Shown here piece by piece: positions 60,012-64,000 of a stretch of DNA of 64,000 nucleotides (the stretch's first letter is position 1; each line of letters begins with the position of its first letter). Both the position numbers and the translations under genes were made by a program. Under the pieces are notes generated by a model that did not search any database, had not been told where the DNA came from, and worked only from the letters and a program-made list of their open reading frames with translations. The stretch is taken from NCBI GenBank assembly GCA_029204225.1, contig CM055102.1, positions 27,448,922-27,512,921 on the forward strand, read 5' to 3'. Source of the DNA: Diphasiastrum complanatum. Lineage: Eukaryota > Streptophyta > Lycopodiopsida > Lycopodiales > Lycopodiaceae.

Positions 60012-60700
60012 TCATTGGATTGGTGGTCCCACATCAATCGAAGCTTTTTCAACCCGGATTTGTTGGGCTTCATGGAGGCGAGATTGTTTTTGGCGGTTTT
60101 GATAGATCTTCTTGCCGATTCCTTCCATCATTTGCCAGCGCAAATTTGTTAAGGAATACCGGAACATACCCTGCAGAAAGTCATGGGTTTTCCATAGCTC
60201 GACCATATCAACATGGAGAGCCGAAGTTAGAGCTGCCATGTAATAAAGTCGCATGTCAATGGGGTTAGAAGCGGAAGAGTGAAAGAGATGTTGGGAGGAA
60301 GTACCACCAATGTCTTGCGGGTTGGTTGGTGGAGGAGCTTTCGACACGTGAGCTTGGCCTTGAAATGTCAACCCCTGATTTGTTGTTGGAGGCCCTTGAA
60401 AACCTGGCCCATCTCACCACCATCTGATCCATCGTAGTGATCCCCTGATTGGTGAGATTGGACATGCTCCGCATGGACAGAAGGTGCCGATTGAGAGGCC
60501 ACCTTTAACTTTTCTTCTAGGGTGGCAACATATTGGTTTAGGGCCTCGACAGAGGTAGTATGTGATTGTACGATATAGTTTGGTATAAGGGTTTTCAACC
60601 ACAACCTTGGCAACTAGTTCCACTTTGGATGAATGTTGCGGGAAAGCTTTGAGGGAAAGTGCCTCCATGAGGATCTGAATGTCAGAAATGTCCAAATCTT
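60012..60700 (-). pseudogene. Unrecognised coding segment occupying the pol position of the gypsy element
   Basis: Between protease and the 3' LTR, two overlapping minus frames carry a protein-like sequence. The first has SVEALNQYVATLEEKLKVAS, likely a coiled coil, then an acidic Gly/Ser stretch. The second, after a frame change near 60370, has a Pro-rich start (SKAPPPTNPQDIGGTSSQ), then MRLYYMAALTSALHVDMVEL and a basic amphipathic tail (GIGKKIYQNRQKQ). No RT, RNase H or integrase motif. I do not recognise the family. Confidence 0.45.
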
Positions 60701-61386
60701 ATGGGCAATTTTGAATTCGCAAGACATTTTCATCATCTACGAATAAATCATTTGATTCATCAGTAAGTAGCCATGCAACGTTTAACAATTCATCATTGTG
60801 TGGAAGAATATCAATAAAATTGATATTAATGACAAGTATGTCTAGATTAGAGGTTGTTCATTATCGTCTAGGGGAGTATAAGTGCAATCAGCCTGATTCT
60901 GAGCACAATAATCAACATTCACACAATCAATCGTGGCCAAATTGTAGTTCTAGTTTATGATATCAGTAGATTCAACATAATGACCTTTCTCTTGGGTGGA
61001 CTGGTATGGCTCAAACATAGAATTGGTAGTATATGCCAGTTGTGAATGACCTTTGCATGGTCGACCAAGCAGTAACTCATAGGAATAGGCGTTGCTAGGA
61101 ATATCAAGTATGACTAGGTCTATGGTGTATTTCAAGCCTCCTGATTTGATTAAAATTTGTGGGAGGAATCTTGTAGGTCGACCACATTTTGATCAGCCAT
61201 CTTGAGGTGACAAGTGGGTTTGGTGAGTTTGTCTTCCAGGTCCCATTCCAACATGAGGGATGTAGAGATGATATTGACACCTGAGCCACCATCTAACATA
61301 GCTAATACTTCTCGGGATTGACAATGAATAGCTGGAATCTTGATATTCTCCCATTCACTGAGCAGATTGCTTAGGTGTAATGGCAT
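60701..61386 (-). pseudogene. Gypsy aspartic protease and acidic linker
   Basis: The frame from 61386 reads IPAIHCQSREVLAMLDGGSG followed by VNIIS, a retropepsin active site of the DGGSGVN type seen in some plant gypsy elements, then LKMADQNVV. In the next frame, GGLKYTIDLVILDIP and YELLLGRPC give the second protease half (ILLGRPW-like). An acidic linker follows (CVNVDYCAQNQADCTYTPLD). One frameshift splits the two halves. Confidence 0.75.
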
Positions 61387-61483
61387 TTCAGGTAGCTCGT
61401 TAGAGATGGTGGTTTTGGGGGGTTGGAGTTGCTATTGCCATTGACCTGCATGTTTCCATAAAGCATGGAAGGGAAGGGTGACA

Positions 61484-62914
61484 TTAGTTGTAACAGATCG
61501 TCCCATACTTCAGTGCCTTCAAGGGTTTTATTCTCGAAAGACATGCGAGGAGCTTTATGGGAGGGGAAGAGTGTTGGTATGCATTTTGAATCTGTTGACG
61601 ATATTTGTGATGCACCCTAATTTCTTCTGATGGTTGAGGATACACAATGGGCATAAACCCTTCACTCGGAGGTATGGTGTGCTGCTGAGTTTTGCTAGGT
61701 GCAATGGTAGGGATTTGGCATTGTGTTTGTGCATAAGTCAAGACCCAGACTGGCAAAGTTTTGATTGGCAAAGTTTCTACTTGCATGGAGCAAACAGGAG
61801 TGGTTGGTTTAGATTGGGAAGGGCAATCCTTCCCATGGTGTTCAATGCCACAATTTTCACAAGCTGGTGGAAAACGAAGTCTGTCTGGGCAGCGAATACT
61901 AGGATGTTTACCTGCACAAATAAAACATTCACGTATTGCAGAAAATTGTTGCGTTACAAACACAGCTTGATTAGGATCATAGGTTGGGGCATTTGGATCA
62001 ACCACTTGAGCATTATGATCATACAAATAATATACGACTGTCTCAGAGGAGTATCCTGGTTGAGTAGTGTCTTCCACATAATAAGTTGTTGGATTGACAA
62101 AATTTGGATCAATAAAATGGACAGCTTGTTGTGGAGCGGGTTGATTAACGACGAACTATTGATGTGGTTGATACTGATTGGGTGCAGTTCATCGTAGTTG
62201 GTATACTCTTGGTTGCGGCATGGGTTGTTGTGGATTGTAAGAGCGGTATTGTCGATATATGGGTTTGGATGCTATCGAATAATGGTGTTTCAGTTGGGGG
62301 CACTCATTGGCAATGTGATTTTGCGAACGGATAGAACACCAGGTATTTTCTCTTGCTGGAAATGATTTGTCAATAATATTTTTCATAGCGGTCTGAAAAT
62401 CAGTAGTAAGTTTTTCCATGTGCATTTGTTGAGCTTTCTGCTAGGTCTCCATTTAATGTAGGATGTCGAAAGATTGGGCAGTATTCTCAAGTTTGGAGTT
62501 GGGAAGACGTTCGAGATGCTTGGCTTTCTTTTCACAATTATCAAAGTCCTCATCGGGGAGCGGTGTCTTGTTCGAATGGCATCAGTCATTACATCCTTAA
62601 GTTGATCATAAAGATCAACTGGTTTTAGTTCGCGGCGGATACTTTTAGGGAGTCCAACCAAACAATTTGATAGCCATATGTTCAATGATATTGTCATCGA
62701 CACATTCTACCTTGAGACATTTGAAACGCTCAATGTAGCTTCTTACGGACTCTTCACGACGCATCTTGATGTAGGTGATTTGGATGAACGGACTTTGAGT
62801 CAGTTTAGAAGGTTTAAAATGCTTGATAAGAGCATCTTTGAGGGTATTCCAAGACACAAAATCAGGAGCTTGTAGGTTGAGATACCACTCTTTGGCAGCT
62901 CCATAGAGCACCAT
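61484..62914 (-). pseudogene. Gypsy gag with three zinc knuckles, frameshifted
   Basis: The retrotransposon gag core starts at 62914: YGAAKEWYLNLQAPDFVSWN, LKDALIKHFKP, REESVRSYIERFKCL. It continues in another frame: LVGLPKSIRRELKPVDLYDQ. A first knuckle (CSIRSQNHIANEC) has lost its second Cys. An open frame of 197 codons (62077-61484) then has CFICAGKHPSIRC and CENCGIEHHGKDC. The second of these is a standard CX2CX4HX4C; the first has one residue less. Antisense frames here are shadows. Confidence 0.8.
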
Positions 62915-63861
62915 AGAAAATAATTTGAGTTTTTCATTTTCAAAGGTGTCTCCATATAAGCGACATGCATTACCAAAGTCTTGAAGAAATCTGACTAGGT
63001 CAGATTTTCTATCGTACTTTGGTGCATCAATACACGAAATTCTTCATTCCAGGCATGAAGGATTGAGATTGGAAGATTCAGCAAAGTCTCTTGACATGAT
63101 GCAAGGTTAAGAATAGAAGATCGGTACAAGTATATAGGACAATATTGTACTTTGGCCAAAAAGGTAGTTTTCTTGCAAAATAGTGATTTTGGACAAGAAA
63201 ATGGACTTTTTTTGGAGTAACAGAACTTGCCAAACTGGCTAATGAATCAAAATACAGTACTTGCAAATTCTGATAGAGAATTTTCACTGTTAAAATACTT
63301 ATTTTTTGTATTTTTTTAAAATTTTGTAAAGGATGAAATTCGCAAAGTGTGTATAGGAAAGTTTCAGACTATGGTCCAGTTTGTAGTATGGTTGGCAAAT
63401 TTTGAAACTTATTTTTATTGAAAGACAAGGTCAATAGTATTTTTTTGACTAGAAAATAGGCTAAATCTCTGAGATAGAATTCGTAGAGCTGCTAAAGGAC
63501 TGATCTTTCATAGATCTAGCCTCAGTAGAACTAGGGAATTTTAATACAAAGATTTGGTTGGAAACCAGAGGATGTTGACAGTAAGACAAATTGATTTCTA
63601 GAAATCTGAGCAGGGTCAGAATTTGCAAAGGTGATAGGATAAAATATAAGATTCTGTCACTTGGGTCACTTATTTCAGATAAAATGCCCAAGTTGATACT
63701 TTTGTTGCTTCCCCCGGCTTTTGCTCAACAGCTCGTATAGCACCTGGAGAGAAGACGTGTGCTGTAGTGTGAATAAGAAAAGTAGGCAAGCATACACACA
63801 AGCACGTTAGGAATGCGAAAAGGTAAAAAACAAAGAAAACTTTGTAGAAAAAACTTAAAAA

Positions 63862-63876
63862 GCGGCAACGACGCCA
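63862..63876 (-). promoter_or_regulatory. Gypsy primer-binding site
   Basis: On the - strand TGGCGTCGTTGCCGC follows one base after the LTR end. It differs by one base, in its first 13, from the TGGCGCCGTTGCC type of many plant gypsy elements. It sets the element's orientation. Confidence 0.75.
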
Positions 63877-63877
63877 A

Positions 63878-64000
63878 TGTTGGATGTATTTCTACTCCAC
63901 TACAATGGCTTTTGGATGATTTGGGCCATAGTATAGTAGTAGACCAGTCGTCCACTTCCTAAGATCTACAAAGCCTACAATAAAGATAAAGATGCACAAA
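63878..64000 (-). repeat. 5' LTR of the gypsy element, cut by the window end
   Basis: Begins TGTTGGATGTATTTC and aligns with 59199 onward, with about ten substitutions and a roughly 9-bp gap over the first 105 bp. Confidence 0.85.

Larger units (their letters stand above)
59199..64000 (-). mobile_element. Ty3/gypsy element without RT or integrase, runs off the window
   Basis: On the - strand the 5' LTR starts beyond the window; its end is 64000-63878. A primer site TGGCGTCGTTGCCGC (about 63876-63862) resembles plant gypsy primer sites of the TGGCGCCGTTGCC type. The interior (63861-60000) holds gag, zinc knuckles and protease, then an unrecognised open segment. A polypurine tract (gagtagggggata) precedes the 3' LTR (59999-59199). 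The interior is only about 3.9 kb and no reverse transcriptase, RNase H or integrase motif was found. The visible part of the two LTRs differs by roughly 10% plus a gap of about 9 bp, so it is old. Confidence 0.85.

Noticed and set aside
61634-62197. 187-codon plus-strand frame
   Set aside because: Antisense to the gypsy gag zinc-knuckle frame, which carries the recognisable motifs.

Overview
This window is plant nuclear DNA. It is AT-rich, holds two spliced host genes, and is packed with nested LTR retrotransposons whose primer-binding sites are of plant type. The long introns, the retroelement load and the slow decay of old copies would suit a gymnosperm, but that is inference; the sequence only proves a land plant. 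No bacterial, viral, CRISPR or functional tRNA locus was seen.

Host genes. (1) A TauE/SafE-family membrane anion exporter lies on the + strand at 3991-7006. It has four exons and about 551 codons, and one intron uses a GC donor. (2) A separase (ESP1) gene fills 44122 to 24902 on the - strand. I could chain 28 exons into about 2,543 codons, ending in the catalytic His (codon at 25672-25674) and Cys (25406-25408). All exon junctions agree in phase except exon 5/6. A perfect E2F-type site and a 76-unit CT tract lie upstream of its start.

Repeat layers, left to right. 1-1109: the 5' LTR end of a minus-strand copia. 1590-3031: two small inverted-repeat elements and a 70-bp tandem duplication. 8980-12203: a 5'-deleted copia of the same LTR family as the first, split by a SINE-like insertion with a 14-bp target duplication. 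12204 to about 12960: a Ty3/gypsy chromodomain tail and its LTR. 14553-15979: a decayed copia holding a solo LTR. 15985-21770: a complete-ended copia (5-bp duplication AGTAG, two 650-bp LTRs) whose reverse transcriptase is replaced by about 895 bp of foreign sequence. 24902-44122: separase, with a second SINE-like copy and a palindrome-rich repeat in its introns. 45570-46329: a gypsy 3' end. 46330-51617: a complete-ended, pol-less copia-like element (duplication AAATA, two 832-bp LTRs). 52159-53235: a minus-strand copia 3' end, abutting a plus-strand copia (53239-56770). 57070-58850: a decayed, intron-bearing gene of MULE-transposase-like character. 58890-59198: a gypsy integrase fragment split by a minus-strand gypsy (59199 to beyond the window end) that keeps gag and protease but no reverse transcriptase or integrase.

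The main theme of the accessory DNA is non-autonomous retroelements. Three separate elements keep LTRs and priming signals but have lost or replaced the polymerase region. A palindrome, CACACGTGTG, recurs at a similar place in the LTRs of at least three copia families. All alignments, divergence counts and gene models here were made by eye.
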